Of a DNA stretch of 64,000 nt, positions 8,411 through 16,860 are shown piece by piece. The DNA lies in NCBI RefSeq assembly GCF_004745805.1, contig NZ_SRLQ01000010.1:62001-126000 (forward strand), given 5' to 3'. Within the stretch, counting starts at the first letter, position 1; each line of letters opens with the position of its first letter. The position numbers were made by a program, and so were the translations under genes. The stretch is from Mycolicibacterium sp. CH28. Lineage in GTDB: Bacteria > Actinomycetota > Actinomycetes > Mycobacteriales > Mycobacteriaceae. The notes under the pieces are model-generated. The model searched no databases. It worked only from the letters and a program-made list of their open reading frames with translations, and was not told where the DNA came from.

Positions 8411-9769
8411 TCACATGCTGGCGATGAGTCGCTTGACCCGCTCGTCGACGGACCGGAACGGGTCCTTGCACAGCACCGTGCGCTGCGCCTGGTCGTTGAG
8501 CTTGAGGTGCACCCAGTCCACGGTGAAGTCCCGGCCGGCTTCCTGAGCCGCGCTGATGAACTCGCCGCGCAGCTTGGCGCGGGTGGTCTGCGGCGGCGTG
8601 TCGACGGCGGCCTCGATCTCCTCGTCGGTGGTGATCCGCGTCGCCAGCCCCTTGCGCTGCAGCAGGTCGAACACACCGCGACCGCGCTTGATGTCGTGGT
8701 AGGCCAAGTCGAGCTGGCTGATCTTGGGGTCGGACAGCTCCATGTTGTAGCGGTCCTGGTAGCGCTGGAACAGCTTGCGTTTGATCACCCAGTCGATCTC
8801 GGTGTCGACCTTCGCGAAATCCTGGCTCTCGACGGCATCGAGCTGGCGTCCCCACAGGTCGACCACCTGGTCGATCTGGGTATTGGGTTCGCGGGTCTGC
8901 AGATATTCCACCGCCCGCGCGAAATACTCGCGCTGGATGTCCAGCGCGCTGGCCTGGCGTCCGCCGGCCAGGCGAACCGGGCGGCGCCCGGTCAGATCGT
9001 GGCTGACCTCGCGGATCGCGCGAATGGGGTTGTCCAGGGAGAAGTCCCGGAACGCCACCCCGGCCTCGATCATCTCCAGCACCAGCGAGGCGGTGCCGAC
9101 CTTGAGCATGGTGGTGGCTTCACACATGTTGGAGTCGCCGACGATCACGTGCAGCCGGCGGTACTTCTCGGCGTCGGCGTGCGGCTCGTCGCGGGTGTTG
9201 ATGATGGGGCGGGACCGGGTCGTGGCGCTGGAAACGCCTTCCCAGATGTGCTCGGCGCGCTGGCTCAGGCAGAACGTCGCCGCCTTGGGCGTCTGCAACA
9301 CCTTGCCGGCGCCGCAGATCAACTGTCGGGTGACCAGGAACGGCAGCAGCACGTCGGAGATCCGGGAGAACTCCCCCGCCCGCACGATCAGATAGTTCTC
9401 GTGGCAGCCGTAGGAGTTGCCCGCCGAGTCGGTGTTGTTCTTGAACAGGTAGATGTCGCCGCCGATGCCCTCGTCGGCAAGCCGCTGCTCGGCATCGATC
9501 AGCAGATCCTCGAGTACCCGCTCCCCGGCCCGGTCGTGGGTGACCAGCTGGATCAGGTTGTCGCATTCGGCGGTGGCGTACTCCGGGTGGCTGCCCACGT
9601 CGAGGTACAAGCGCGCGCCGTTGCGCAGGAACACGTTCGAGCTGCGGCCCCACGACACGACCCGACGGAACAGGTACCGGGCTACCTCGTCCGGACTGAG
9701 CCGGCGATGGCCGTGGAACGTGCAGGTGACACCGAACTCGGTTTCGATGCCCATGATTCTTCGCTGCAC
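8411..9769 (-). CDS. pafA: Pup-protein ligase PafA
   Basis: 452 aa with the GTG start at 9769, exactly the M. tuberculosis PafA length. The frame is open 99 nt further upstream, but the family begins at (V)QRRIMGIETEFG. PafA uses ATP to phosphorylate the C-terminal Glu of Pup and joins it to substrate lysines. The catalytic pieces are present: Glu9 in GIETEFG (ATP/Mg) and the conserved Asp in YLDVGSHPEY (Asp57 here). Homologous to Dop at 16861-18369 and to the glutamine synthetase fold. The start has TACGCT 7 nt upstream and no Shine-Dalgarno, so a leaderless mRNA is likely. Rv2097c orthologue. Confidence 0.97.
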   Translation of the reverse strand: MQRRIMGIETEFGVTCTFHGHRRLSPDEVARYLFRRVVSWGRSSNVFLRNGARLYLDVGSHPEYATAECDNLIQLVTHDRAGERVLEDLLIDAEQRLADEGIGGDIYLFKNNTDSAGNSYGCHENYLIVRAGEFSRISDVLLPFLVTRQLICGAGKVLQTPKAATFCLSQRAEHIWEGVSSATTRSRPIINTRDEPHADAEKYRRLHVIVGDSNMCEATTMLKVGTASLVLEMIEAGVAFRDFSLDNPIRAIREVSHDLTGRRPVRLAGGRQASALDIQREYFARAVEYLQTREPNTQIDQVVDLWGRQLDAVESQDFAKVDTEIDWVIKRKLFQRYQDRYNMELSDPKISQLDLAYHDIKRGRGVFDLLQRKGLATRITTDEEIEAAVDTPPQTTRAKLRGEFISAAQEAGRDFTVDWVHLKLNDQAQRTVLCKDPFRSVDERVKRLIASM

Positions 9770-9776
9770 AACATCG

Positions 9777-9782
9777 AGCGTA
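9777..9782 (-). promoter_or_regulatory. -10 hexamer of pafA (leaderless start)
   Basis: TACGCT on the minus strand ends 7 nt before the pafA GTG, which supports both the chosen start codon and a leaderless transcript. Confidence 0.45.
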
Positions 9783-9873
9783 CTGGTTGCTGTCCGGTAG
9801 CGGTGCGCGAAACGTCCTCGGGTCGCTGTGGATTGCCGAAACACCGCAGCCACGACGCGTGCCAGCATGAATC

Positions 9874-10158
9874 GTGCCCGAGGCCGTCACCGTGAATGTA
9901 GCCGTAGATAACGCCGCGGTGAGCGCGTTCGTACAGCGCGTGGCCTGGGCCGTTGACGAGCTGCCTGACATCCCGATATCGGTGGCGCCCGCCCTGCCCG
10001 GATCGGCGCTCGCCGACCTGGACGGACCCCGCCGGGTGGTCGCCGACGTGCACCGACTCGGTACGGCCGTACACGATTGGGTCCGGCTGGCGCGTCGATC
10101 GGTCGACGCCCTGATCGCCGCCGACGACGGGACCGCCGAGCAATTCGGACCGCGGTGA
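9874..10158 (+). CDS. Small hypothetical protein coupled to a DUF1023 hydrolase
   Basis: 94 aa, GTG start, divergent from pafA. No signal peptide or membrane helix. It is mostly helical by composition, with a central Pro-rich stretch (DIPISVAPALPGSALADL). Its stop overlaps the GTG of the next gene (GTGA), so the two are translationally coupled. Size, position and helical character recall the small WXG100-like partners often found before large DUF1023 proteins, but no WxG turn is seen. No function can be assigned. This pair lies where M. tuberculosis has other genes between pafA and prcA. Confidence 0.7.
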   Translation: MPEAVTVNVAVDNAAVSAFVQRVAWAVDELPDIPISVAPALPGSALADLDGPRRVVADVHRLGTAVHDWVRLARRSVDALIAADDGTAEQFGPR

Positions 10159-11864
10159 CCGGGCCGACCGTCTCCCAGGTGCAGGCCTGGCGCCCCGAAG
10201 CCCTTACCGAGCTGGCCGACGAGTGGGACAGCGCCGCCGGCCGGTTGCAGGCCAAGGCCGAGGAGATCGACACCGCGGTGGCGGGCAGCGCGGGAGCGTT
10301 CCGCGGTGCCACCGCCGGCGCGGCGCAGCAGGCGATCGATCCGACCACGGCGGAACTGCGCCGGGTGTGCCGGGCGCTGATCCTGGCCGCGGCTGAGGCC
10401 CGCGACGCCGCCGTCGTCGTCTCCGGGGCCCGCGATCGGGTCCTGGCGGTGGTGGCCGATGCGCAGCAGGAGGGCTGCCCGGTCCACGACGACGGAACCG
10501 TCGGACCAGCGCCGCACCCCACTGCACTGCTGGTGGCCTGCGGCGGCGGATCGGACTCGGCGGCCCGGGCCATGCTCGAGGTGCGGGCCGGCGAACTGAC
10601 CCGGGCCCTGCGGTCGGCGCTGGCCGGCTTGAGCACCGTCGACGCCGACGCCGCCCGGGCCATCGACGGGGCGTTCGGTGAGGCCCGGCCCGCTCCGGCC
10701 GCGGTGCGGCCCGCCGGGGTCGCCGGTGACCCAGTGGCGAATTGGCCGCGAATGAGTCAGGACAGCATCGCCGCACAGGTGGCGGCGATGTCGCCCGCCG
10801 AGCGCCAGCTGCTGATCGACCAGGCACCGCACGCGGTGGGCAACACGGACGGTGTCCCCTGGGAAATGCGAGTGGCCGCCAACCGGATCAACATCGCCAC
10901 CGCGATCCTCGACGAGCGGCGCACCCTCGACGCACCGGAAGAAGGCAAGCTACGCGCGGCCGTGCCACCCACTCTCAATCCGGCCGACGCCGAACGGTTG
11001 TGGGCGGCACTGCATGCCGATCCGGCGATGCGCGCCGTCGCGATCGCCGCCCACGACCGCGATGCCCGCCGTCGCATCGACTACTACGGCACCCTGCTCG
11101 CCGACGTCCCCGACCCCGTCGACCGGGATCACCGGGTGTCCAGGCAGATCCTGGCCTTCGATCCGGGTCGGGAGTCCTTCATCGAACTGTCCGGTGACCT
11201 CGGCCGGGCGCGCGCCATCGGGGTGCTGGTGCCCGGGCTCAACACGACGTTCGAGGGCTCGGCCGACGATGTGGCGACCGCGCGGCGGTTCGTTGCGGGA
11301 TCCGGTGGGGACGTCGCGATGATCAGCTACCTGGGCGGACGCTTCCCGACCGGCTCGCTGTTAGCGGGCATAGCGGACGCGGCCGACGCCCGCTATGCCC
11401 TGGAGATGGCTCCGCGGCTGGTCGCGTTCAGCGAGGATGTCGAGCGCCGGGCCGGGTCAACCCCGGTGACCTACATCGGCCATTCCTACGGTGGGTCGAT
11501 CGTCGGCACCGCGGAGCGGTTCGGGCTCACCGCGGACCGGGTGATCTACGTCGAGGCCGCGGGAGCCGGTGTCGGCGTACACAATCCGGGCGATTGGCAC
11601 AACCGCAACCCCGCGGTGCTGCGGTTCTCCATGACCGCGCCCGGCGACCCGATCAGCCTGGTTCAGGGCATCCCGTTCGGATCGCACGGCACCGACCCGG
11701 ACCGGGTGCCCGGCGTCGTGCGGCTGGCCAGCGGGCGGCGTCTCACCGGTGTACCGATGGCCGGGCCGTCAACGCACAGCGACGTGCTCAACGAGCCGTC
11801 GGATGCCTGGCACAACATCCTGGCGGTCATCACCGGCGACCGCGCGCATATCAGGACGCACTGA
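10155..11864 (+). CDS. Alpha/beta hydrolase of the DUF1023 (Abhydrolase_8) family with WXG-like helical N-terminus
   Basis: 569 aa from GTG 10155; the frame extends upstream, but this start is coupled to the previous stop. Residues about 8-70 (VQAWRPEALTELADEWDSAA onwards) form a long helical hairpin like WXG100/ESX-type N-terminal regions. A helical middle follows, then a DUF1023 alpha/beta hydrolase domain with nucleophile elbow GHSYGGS near residue 445. No signal peptide. Family members occur across Actinobacteria, often with type VII secretion-like partners; the substrate is unknown. Esterase or lipase-like activity is the safest guess. Confidence 0.82.
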   Translation: MTGPTVSQVQAWRPEALTELADEWDSAAGRLQAKAEEIDTAVAGSAGAFRGATAGAAQQAIDPTTAELRRVCRALILAAAEARDAAVVVSGARDRVLAVVADAQQEGCPVHDDGTVGPAPHPTALLVACGGGSDSAARAMLEVRAGELTRALRSALAGLSTVDADAARAIDGAFGEARPAPAAVRPAGVAGDPVANWPRMSQDSIAAQVAAMSPAERQLLIDQAPHAVGNTDGVPWEMRVAANRINIATAILDERRTLDAPEEGKLRAAVPPTLNPADAERLWAALHADPAMRAVAIAAHDRDARRRIDYYGTLLADVPDPVDRDHRVSRQILAFDPGRESFIELSGDLGRARAIGVLVPGLNTTFEGSADDVATARRFVAGSGGDVAMISYLGGRFPTGSLLAGIADAADARYALEMAPRLVAFSEDVERRAGSTPVTYIGHSYGGSIVGTAERFGLTADRVIYVEAAGAGVGVHNPGDWHNRNPAVLRFSMTAPGDPISLVQGIPFGSHGTDPDRVPGVVRLASGRRLTGVPMAGPSTHSDVLNEPSDAWHNILAVITGDRAHIRTH

Positions 11865-11875
11865 GCCCAGTTCCG

Positions 11876-12193
11876 CTATGGCCAGGAGATGCGCGGCGCG
11901 GGTCCGGCAGGCGGAGCGGGGTTCAGCGCGGCGCCCGGGATCGGGGTGTTCTGCAAGGCACCGAGACACAAGCCCAGTCGGCCCGGTAGGCAGGGGATGT
12001 TCCCCGATCCGCCGTAGCTGTTGCTCGGCGCGTTCTGCGACCAACACGTTCCTGTTGTCGGGTCGAGGATGGTGCCGCCCGGACAAGTGGCCGACGATGC
12101 GGTCGGCGCGCTGAGCAGCGGTGCGGACAGCAGTACGGCGCCGCTGCAGATCGCTGCCGCAAGCAGATTGGATGACCTCGGTCGGATTCTCAT
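11876..12193 (-). CDS. Small secreted hypothetical protein
   Basis: 105 aa. The N-terminal Sec signal peptide (MRIRPRSSNLLAAAICSGAV, then a probable AxA cleavage site near TASSATC) leads into a mature part of about 75 residues. That part is rich in Gly, Pro and Ser with four Cys, so it is likely a disulfide-bonded secreted protein. The start at 12193 is chosen because GTAGGAG lies about 9 nt upstream and the longer form would overlap the neighbouring lipoprotein. It follows that lipoprotein by 13 nt on the same strand. Its 3' end is 11 nt from the convergent DUF1023 gene. No family recognised. Confidence 0.7.
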   Translation of the reverse strand: MRIRPRSSNLLAAAICSGAVLLSAPLLSAPTASSATCPGGTILDPTTGTCWSQNAPSNSYGGSGNIPCLPGRLGLCLGALQNTPIPGAALNPAPPAGPAPRISWP

Positions 12194-12206
12194 GTCGCTG
12201 TTTCTC

Positions 12207-12896
12207 CTACGGGGTGATCTTGGTCTGCTCATCGATGATCTTGGCGGCGTCGATCACCACGTTCTCCTCCCCTTGCGGGGCATCAGCATTGAGCTGCAGC
12301 ACGTATAGAGCGTCCTTGCCGGGGATGACGACCGTTCTCTGCGCGACCACTCGGTCTTTGCCGTTGTAGGTGTAAGTGCCGGCGGACTCGATAGCGTCGA
12401 AGCCACTGAGTGCACTCTTGTCGGGGTCACCCAGTGGCTTGAAGTTCGGCAGGTTCTCCAACTGGCCCGGCGCGTACTGCAGGATCTTCGCCGGATCGAC
12501 GTTGCCGACAAGTTTCGATGCGATCGCGATGATGGTCGGCGGATCGGCCGGATCCACTGGTTTGTCGTAAACGATTGCGCCATAGGCCCAGTTCGGCGTC
12601 TTGTCGCCGGCCGAACTCCATCCCGGCGGGAACGGGAAGTCGAAGTTGGGGGTGCCGGGATCATTCGGCTTGATCGGCGTCTCGGCGATCTTGTTTTCGT
12701 TGATGTAGTCGTTGATCGTCGTATTCGGGCCGGCAGCAGGTGCAGGTCGCTCCGATGTCACGGAACTGGACGAAACGGACGACGAGGATGCCGAGCTTGT
12801 CACAGTCGGCGCGGTTTTCGTCGAAGCACCACAGCCGGCGATGGCCACCGAAACGACCGCCAGGCCAACCGTAGTGACGATCGGGATCTTCTTCAT
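12207..12896 (-). CDS. LpqN/LpqT-family lipoprotein
   Basis: 229 aa. Signal peptide with lipobox VAIAGC (Cys at about 22), then a Ser/Thr-rich linker (TVTSSASSSSVSSSSVTSER) and a globular domain typical of the mycobacterial Lpp-LpqN family. That domain includes FDFPFPPGWSS and the repeated motif GAIVYDKPVDPADPPTIIA. Members are exported, lipid-anchored cell-envelope proteins; LpqN has been linked to envelope lipid transport partners. GGAGGGAAGG lies upstream of the ATG and TAGAGT could be the -10. Probably co-transcribed with the small secreted protein downstream. Confidence 0.82.
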   Translation of the reverse strand: MKKIPIVTTVGLAVVSVAIAGCGASTKTAPTVTSSASSSSVSSSSVTSERPAPAAGPNTTINDYINENKIAETPIKPNDPGTPNFDFPFPPGWSSAGDKTPNWAYGAIVYDKPVDPADPPTIIAIASKLVGNVDPAKILQYAPGQLENLPNFKPLGDPDKSALSGFDAIESAGTYTYNGKDRVVAQRTVVIPGKDALYVLQLNADAPQGEENVVIDAAKIIDEQTKITP

Positions 12897-13114
12897 CGGC
12901 AGAGCACCTTCCCTCCACTTGGCACCGGAAACTCTATCGGCAAATTAGCCGCTACGTCAGTAAACGGCAGATTTCGGTGTCGGTCATCGGTACGTCATTT
13001 CTAGGTCACGCGACATACATTCTCTGCCGATCGGCCATTCAGGCGCTGATCAGAGGTGTTATCGTCCGATCCTTCGGCGCACCGCACGGCAGCGCCACAG
13101 GATCGGAGGGTGCT

Positions 13115-14911
13115 GTGTGCACTGCGTGTGAATGGGCACCGCATCTCAGTGCATTGAGTGCAGGCAAAGTGCTGAACCGGCGGAACGCACTGCGGGTCGC
13201 CGGCGTCTCAGCTGTCGCAGCCACGGCCGCGGCCTGTGCGAAGCAACCGCCCGCCGTGGCGGATAAGAACGCGGACTTCGTGTTCCGCAACGGACACATC
13301 TACACCGTGTCGCCTGCACAGCCATGGGCGCAAGCCGTGGCTGTCAAGGGCAGCAGAATCGCCTATGTCGGAGACGAAGCGGGCGTCATGGCACTCGCCG
13401 GCCCGCAGACACAGGTTGTCGACCTTGGCGGCAAGCTGCTGATGCCGGGCTTCGTGGAGGGCCACATCCACCCCTTCCTGGGCGCGTTCCTGAGCAGCGG
13501 AGTCGACCTGCAGGTGCCTACCCAAGAGGAAGCGCTGGCCGCGATTGCCGCATACGCCCGCCAGAATCCAGACGGCCCGGTGCGCGGATTCGGTTGGCGG
13601 GTAGACATGTTCGGCCCGAATGGTCCCGATCGCGTCGCACTGGACCGAGTGCTGCCGGACCGACCTGGATTTTTCTTCGCCATCGACGGGCACAGCCTCT
13701 GGGCCAACACCAAGGCGCTGGAGATCGCAGGCATCAACCGCAACACTCCCGACCCCGTCCCGGGCTTCAGTTACTTCGTCCGCGACGCAAACGGCGAGCC
13801 CACCGGCTATGTGCTCGAAGTGGACGCGCTGCTGGGTGTGGTCAATGCCGTCGAACCGATATCGGCACAGTCCATGCTGAAGCTGCTGGAGTCGTGGTTG
13901 CCCAAGGCTTCCGCTGCGGGCATCACCACCGTCTTCGACGCCGGAGTGCCACCCGTCGGCGACGACCAAGAATCAATCATCGGCCTCTACGCCGACCTCG
14001 ACAAGCGTGGAGCCCTGCCGTTCCGGGTTGTCGCCTCCTACAGTGTGAAGTCCCCGCCGGTCGACAACGCAGTGTCAAAGCTGACCGACATCCGCGGCCG
14101 GGTCTCAACCGATCTGGTCACCGTAGGCGTCGTGAAGATCATCGGCGACGGAACCCAGGAGGGGTACACCGCCTGGCTGATCGAACCCTACAAGGACCGG
14201 CCCGACTCGATCGGCGCGTCACCGTTCACCGAAGCGCAGTGGCACCAGCTGGTCCGCGAGGTGGATGCCGCCGGTTTCGACGTCCATATCCACGCGTGCG
14301 GTGAACGCACGGCTCGCACCGGACTGGATTCCATCGAAGCCGCGATCGCCGCGAACCCGCCGCGCGACCGCCGGCACACCATCGCTCATCTGGTCTACGT
14401 CCAGGACCCCGATGGTCAGCGATTTGCCAGACTCGGTGTTATTGGCCAGTTTTCGGCCAACTGGTTTTCCGGCGACCCGAGCACGTTGCAGAGCCTGGGC
14501 GACCGCTACGGCCGACCGCGTCAGGATCTGTTGTATCGGCCGCAGGACATTCTCAGATCCGGCGGTCGTATCTCGCTGGGTACCGACTGGCCCGCCGCGG
14601 CGTACGTGTCCACCTACAAGCCGCTCGATTCGATCGAAATCGGCGTGACCCGTCAGCTCGTCGGCACAGCCGACGCCCCGATGCTGGCGCCGCCGGATCA
14701 GCGCCTCAGTGTCGCCGAAGCGGTGCACGCCAACACGATGGGTGCCGCCTACCAGCTGCGCCTCGACGACAAGGTCGGCTCGGTCGAGGTGGGTAAACAA
14801 GCCGATCTCATTGTGTTGGACACCAACATCTTCGAGGGCGACCCGCACGACATCCATCGGGCCACCGTGACCATGACCATGATGGACGGCCGGATTCGGC
14901 ACAAGATCTAG
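13115..14911 (+). CDS. Tat-exported lipoprotein amidohydrolase (YtcJ-like, Amidohydro_3)
   Basis: 598 aa from GTG 13115; GGAGGG lies 4 nt upstream and the frame is open earlier without good signals. The N-terminus carries a twin-arginine segment (LNRRNALRVAGVSAVAATAA) that ends in a lipobox-like AAAC, implying Tat export and lipid anchoring. The rest is a YtcJ-type amidohydrolase: HxH in VEGHIHPF, VHIHACGE, RHTIAHLVY and LGTDWP give the expected metal ligands. It probably hydrolyses an amide or N-substituted formamide outside the cell. A homologue without any export signal is at 31707-33410. Convergent with prcA with no spacer. Confidence 0.88.
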   Translation: MCTACEWAPHLSALSAGKVLNRRNALRVAGVSAVAATAAACAKQPPAVADKNADFVFRNGHIYTVSPAQPWAQAVAVKGSRIAYVGDEAGVMALAGPQTQVVDLGGKLLMPGFVEGHIHPFLGAFLSSGVDLQVPTQEEALAAIAAYARQNPDGPVRGFGWRVDMFGPNGPDRVALDRVLPDRPGFFFAIDGHSLWANTKALEIAGINRNTPDPVPGFSYFVRDANGEPTGYVLEVDALLGVVNAVEPISAQSMLKLLESWLPKASAAGITTVFDAGVPPVGDDQESIIGLYADLDKRGALPFRVVASYSVKSPPVDNAVSKLTDIRGRVSTDLVTVGVVKIIGDGTQEGYTAWLIEPYKDRPDSIGASPFTEAQWHQLVREVDAAGFDVHIHACGERTARTGLDSIEAAIAANPPRDRRHTIAHLVYVQDPDGQRFARLGVIGQFSANWFSGDPSTLQSLGDRYGRPRQDLLYRPQDILRSGGRISLGTDWPAAAYVSTYKPLDSIEIGVTRQLVGTADAPMLAPPDQRLSVAEAVHANTMGAAYQLRLDDKVGSVEVGKQADLIVLDTNIFEGDPHDIHRATVTMTMMDGRIRHKI

Positions 14912-15685
14912 CTACTCGGCGCTTTCTCCTTCGCCGACCGACTCACCGGGAACCGAATCCGCTTTCGGCAGTAGCGCATCCAGCGCCGCACCGGTAATGC
15001 GTCGGAACGCGCGACGAGGCCGGCCGGCATCCAAGATCGCGACCTCGAGCGTCGCCGGGGCCAGCACCCGCGGCTCGGCCGCCGGTGTGGCACTACCGGC
15101 CGCGCTGGTGATGCCGGCGCGCAATGCCTCGACGGCGATCCGCACGGCATCGCCGAGCTCGGCGTTCTCGGAGTAGGTCTCCTTCAGCGCGGTGATGATC
15201 GGCTCGGTGGTGCCACCCATGACGACGAAATGCGGCTCGTCGGCTATCGACCCGTCGTAGGTGATGCGGTACAGCTCAGGGGGTTTGGTCTCACCGAAGT
15301 TGGCCACCTCGGCCACACACAGCTCCACCTCGTAGGGCTTGGCCTGCTCGGTGAAGATGGTCCCGAGGGTCTGTGCGTAGACGTTGGCCAGCTGGCGCCC
15401 GGTCACGTCGCGGCGGTCGTAGGCATAGCCGCGGGTGTCGGCGAACTGGATGCCGCCTCGGCGAAGATTGTCGAACTCGTTGAACCGGCCAACGGCGGCG
15501 AAACCCACCCGGTCGTAGAGCTCGCTGATCTTCTGCAATGACCGCGACGGGTTCTCCGCGACGAACAGCACGCCGGAGTCGTAAGCGAGCACGACCACGC
15601 TGCGACCGCGGGCAATGCCCTTGCGCGCCAGCTCCGAGCGCTCACGCATCGCCTGCTCAGGCGAGATGAAATATGGGAAGCTCAC
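14912..15685 (-). CDS. prcA: Proteasome alpha subunit PrcA
   Basis: 257 aa. It begins SFPYFISPEQAMRERSELAR, the gating N-terminus of mycobacterial alpha subunits, followed by the alpha-type Ntn fold lacking a catalytic Thr (GIARGRSVVVLAYDSGVLFV). The C-terminal 30 residues are acidic and variable. Seven copies form each outer ring of the 20S core and dock Mpa. The GTG start directly follows the prcB TAA (TAAGTG), so translation is coupled and the two subunits can be made in step. Rv2109c orthologue. Confidence 0.97.
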   Translation of the reverse strand: MSFPYFISPEQAMRERSELARKGIARGRSVVVLAYDSGVLFVAENPSRSLQKISELYDRVGFAAVGRFNEFDNLRRGGIQFADTRGYAYDRRDVTGRQLANVYAQTLGTIFTEQAKPYEVELCVAEVANFGETKPPELYRITYDGSIADEPHFVVMGGTTEPIITALKETYSENAELGDAVRIAVEALRAGITSAAGSATPAAEPRVLAPATLEVAILDAGRPRRAFRRITGAALDALLPKADSVPGESVGEGESAE

Positions 15686-16564
15686 TTAGTCCACCCGAGG
15701 TGCTTCGTTGCTCGGACCCGGGCCGGGGCCGAATGTGTTGGTCGCTGAACGCTTCTCGATCACCTCACGGGCCAGCCGGGAGATCCGGTCCACGGCCACC
15801 TCGACCGCGCCGTCGGCCTCGATGGTGACCGCCGTCGGGAAAATCCCGCGCACCAGGTCGGGGCCGCCAGTGGCGGAGTCGTCGTCAGCGGCGTCATAGA
15901 GCGCCTCGACGGCCACCTTCAACGCCGAATCCGCATCGGTGACAGCGGAATACAGCTTCTTGATCGACGATTTGGCGAAGATCGAGCCGGAGCCCACCGA
16001 GTGGTAGCCCTCGTCTTCGATGTTCCAGCCGCCGGCGGCGTCGAACGACACGATGCGCCCAGCCGCTTGCGGATTCGCCTCGTCGAGGTCGTAGCCCACC
16101 AACAACGGCAGCGCCACGAAGCCCTGCAGTGCGGCGCCGAGGTTGCCGCGCACCATCGTCGAGAGTCGGTTGACCTTGCCGCGGAACGTCAGCGGGACGC
16201 CTTCGACCTTCTCGTAGTGCTCCAGCTCGACGGCATACAGCCGGGCGAACTCGACGGCGATCGCTGCCGTCCCGGCAATGCCGGTGGCGGTGTAATCGTC
16301 GGTGATGTAGACCTTCTGCACATCGCGCCCGGCGATCATGTTGCCCTGTGTCGAGCGACGATCACCGGCGATGAGCACTCCGCCCGGGTATTTCAGCGCG
16401 ACGATCGTAGTGCCGTGCGGCAGCGCGTCACCCGGCCGCCCGACACCGTCGACAGCACCAGTCGGCAGCAGCTGCGGAGCTGCACGCCGGAGGAACTCGG
16501 AAAACGACGAAAGATCGGTCAGAGGTGAACTGGTGGCCAGGCGATCAGAAAACGGCCAGGTCAC
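15686..16564 (-). CDS. prcB: Proteasome beta subunit PrcB
   Basis: 292 aa precursor. Processing at HG/TTIVALKY would expose the nucleophile Thr52 after a 51-residue propeptide; the M. tuberculosis propeptide is slightly longer (Thr at 58). GTTIVALKYPGGVLIAGDRR includes the conserved Asp and Arg, and Lys follows further on in the beta fold (KVNRLSTMVRGN). It forms the two inner heptameric rings and performs peptide cleavage. The ATG overlaps the pup stop by 4 nt. Rv2110c orthologue. Confidence 0.97.
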   Translation of the reverse strand: MTWPFSDRLATSSPLTDLSSFSEFLRRAAPQLLPTGAVDGVGRPGDALPHGTTIVALKYPGGVLIAGDRRSTQGNMIAGRDVQKVYITDDYTATGIAGTAAIAVEFARLYAVELEHYEKVEGVPLTFRGKVNRLSTMVRGNLGAALQGFVALPLLVGYDLDEANPQAAGRIVSFDAAGGWNIEDEGYHSVGSGSIFAKSSIKKLYSAVTDADSALKVAVEALYDAADDDSATGGPDLVRGIFPTAVTIEADGAVEVAVDRISRLAREVIEKRSATNTFGPGPGPSNEAPRVD

Positions 16565-16755
16565 TGTCCGCCCTTTTGGACGTAAGCGCGCACGAAGTCC
16601 TCAGCATTCTCCTCGAGAACGTCATCGATCTCATCCAGCAGATCGTCAGTCTCCTCAGCAAGCTTGTCGCGACGCTCCTGGCCGCCGGCGCCGTCGCCGC
16701 TGAGGTCGTCGTCCTCGCCGCCACCGCCACCACGCTTGGTCTGCTCTTGAGCCAT
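16561..16755 (-). CDS. pup: Prokaryotic ubiquitin-like protein Pup
   Basis: 64 aa from ATG 16755, the exact M. tuberculosis length; AGGAGG lies 6 nt upstream. It begins MAQEQTKRGGGGGEDDD, is intrinsically disordered, has a helix-forming region (KLAEETDDLLDEIDDVLEEN) that binds Mpa coiled coils, and ends YVQKGGQ. Because the last residue is Gln, Dop must deamidate it to Glu before PafA can ligate it. A longer open frame exists upstream but lacks conservation and a ribosome site. First gene of pup-prcB-prcA with 4-nt and 0-nt junctions. Rv2111c orthologue. Confidence 0.98.
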   Translation of the reverse strand: MAQEQTKRGGGGGEDDDLSGDGAGGQERRDKLAEETDDLLDEIDDVLEENAEDFVRAYVQKGGQ

Positions 16756-16819
16756 CGCTGCCTCCTGCTCGTCATCGGCGACTGTGTCGCGCCATCTGGC
16801 ACGGGTCGCCGGTTCCTCC

Positions 16820-16841
16820 ACACTACCGGTCGGGACCGGTA
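16820..16841 (-). promoter_or_regulatory. Perfect 18-bp dyad overlapping a putative pup promoter
   Basis: TACCGGTCGGGACCGGTA (16824-16841) has perfect 8-bp arms around 2 nt. On the minus strand it is directly followed by TAGTGT (16825-16820), a TANNNT -10, so the dyad fills the -35/-10 spacer of a promoter reading into pup-prcBA. The predicted leader of about 55-60 nt holds the pup AGGAGG. It could be an operator or, in dop read-through RNA, a hairpin. There is no U tract, so it is not a classical terminator. Confidence 0.6.
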
Positions 16842-16860
16842 TTGCTCCCTCTAACGAACG

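Noticed and set aside
9770..9868. Longer N-terminus for PafA
   Set aside because: The 33 extra residues are not in the family; GTG 9769 gives the exact known length and fits a leaderless promoter.
8303..9895. 530-codon open frame antisense to pafA
   Set aside because: Shadow of pafA; no recognisable domain, no ribosome site.
16756..16821. 86-aa version of Pup starting upstream
   Set aside because: Family Pup begins MAQEQTKRGGGG; AGGAGG sits just before ATG 16755.
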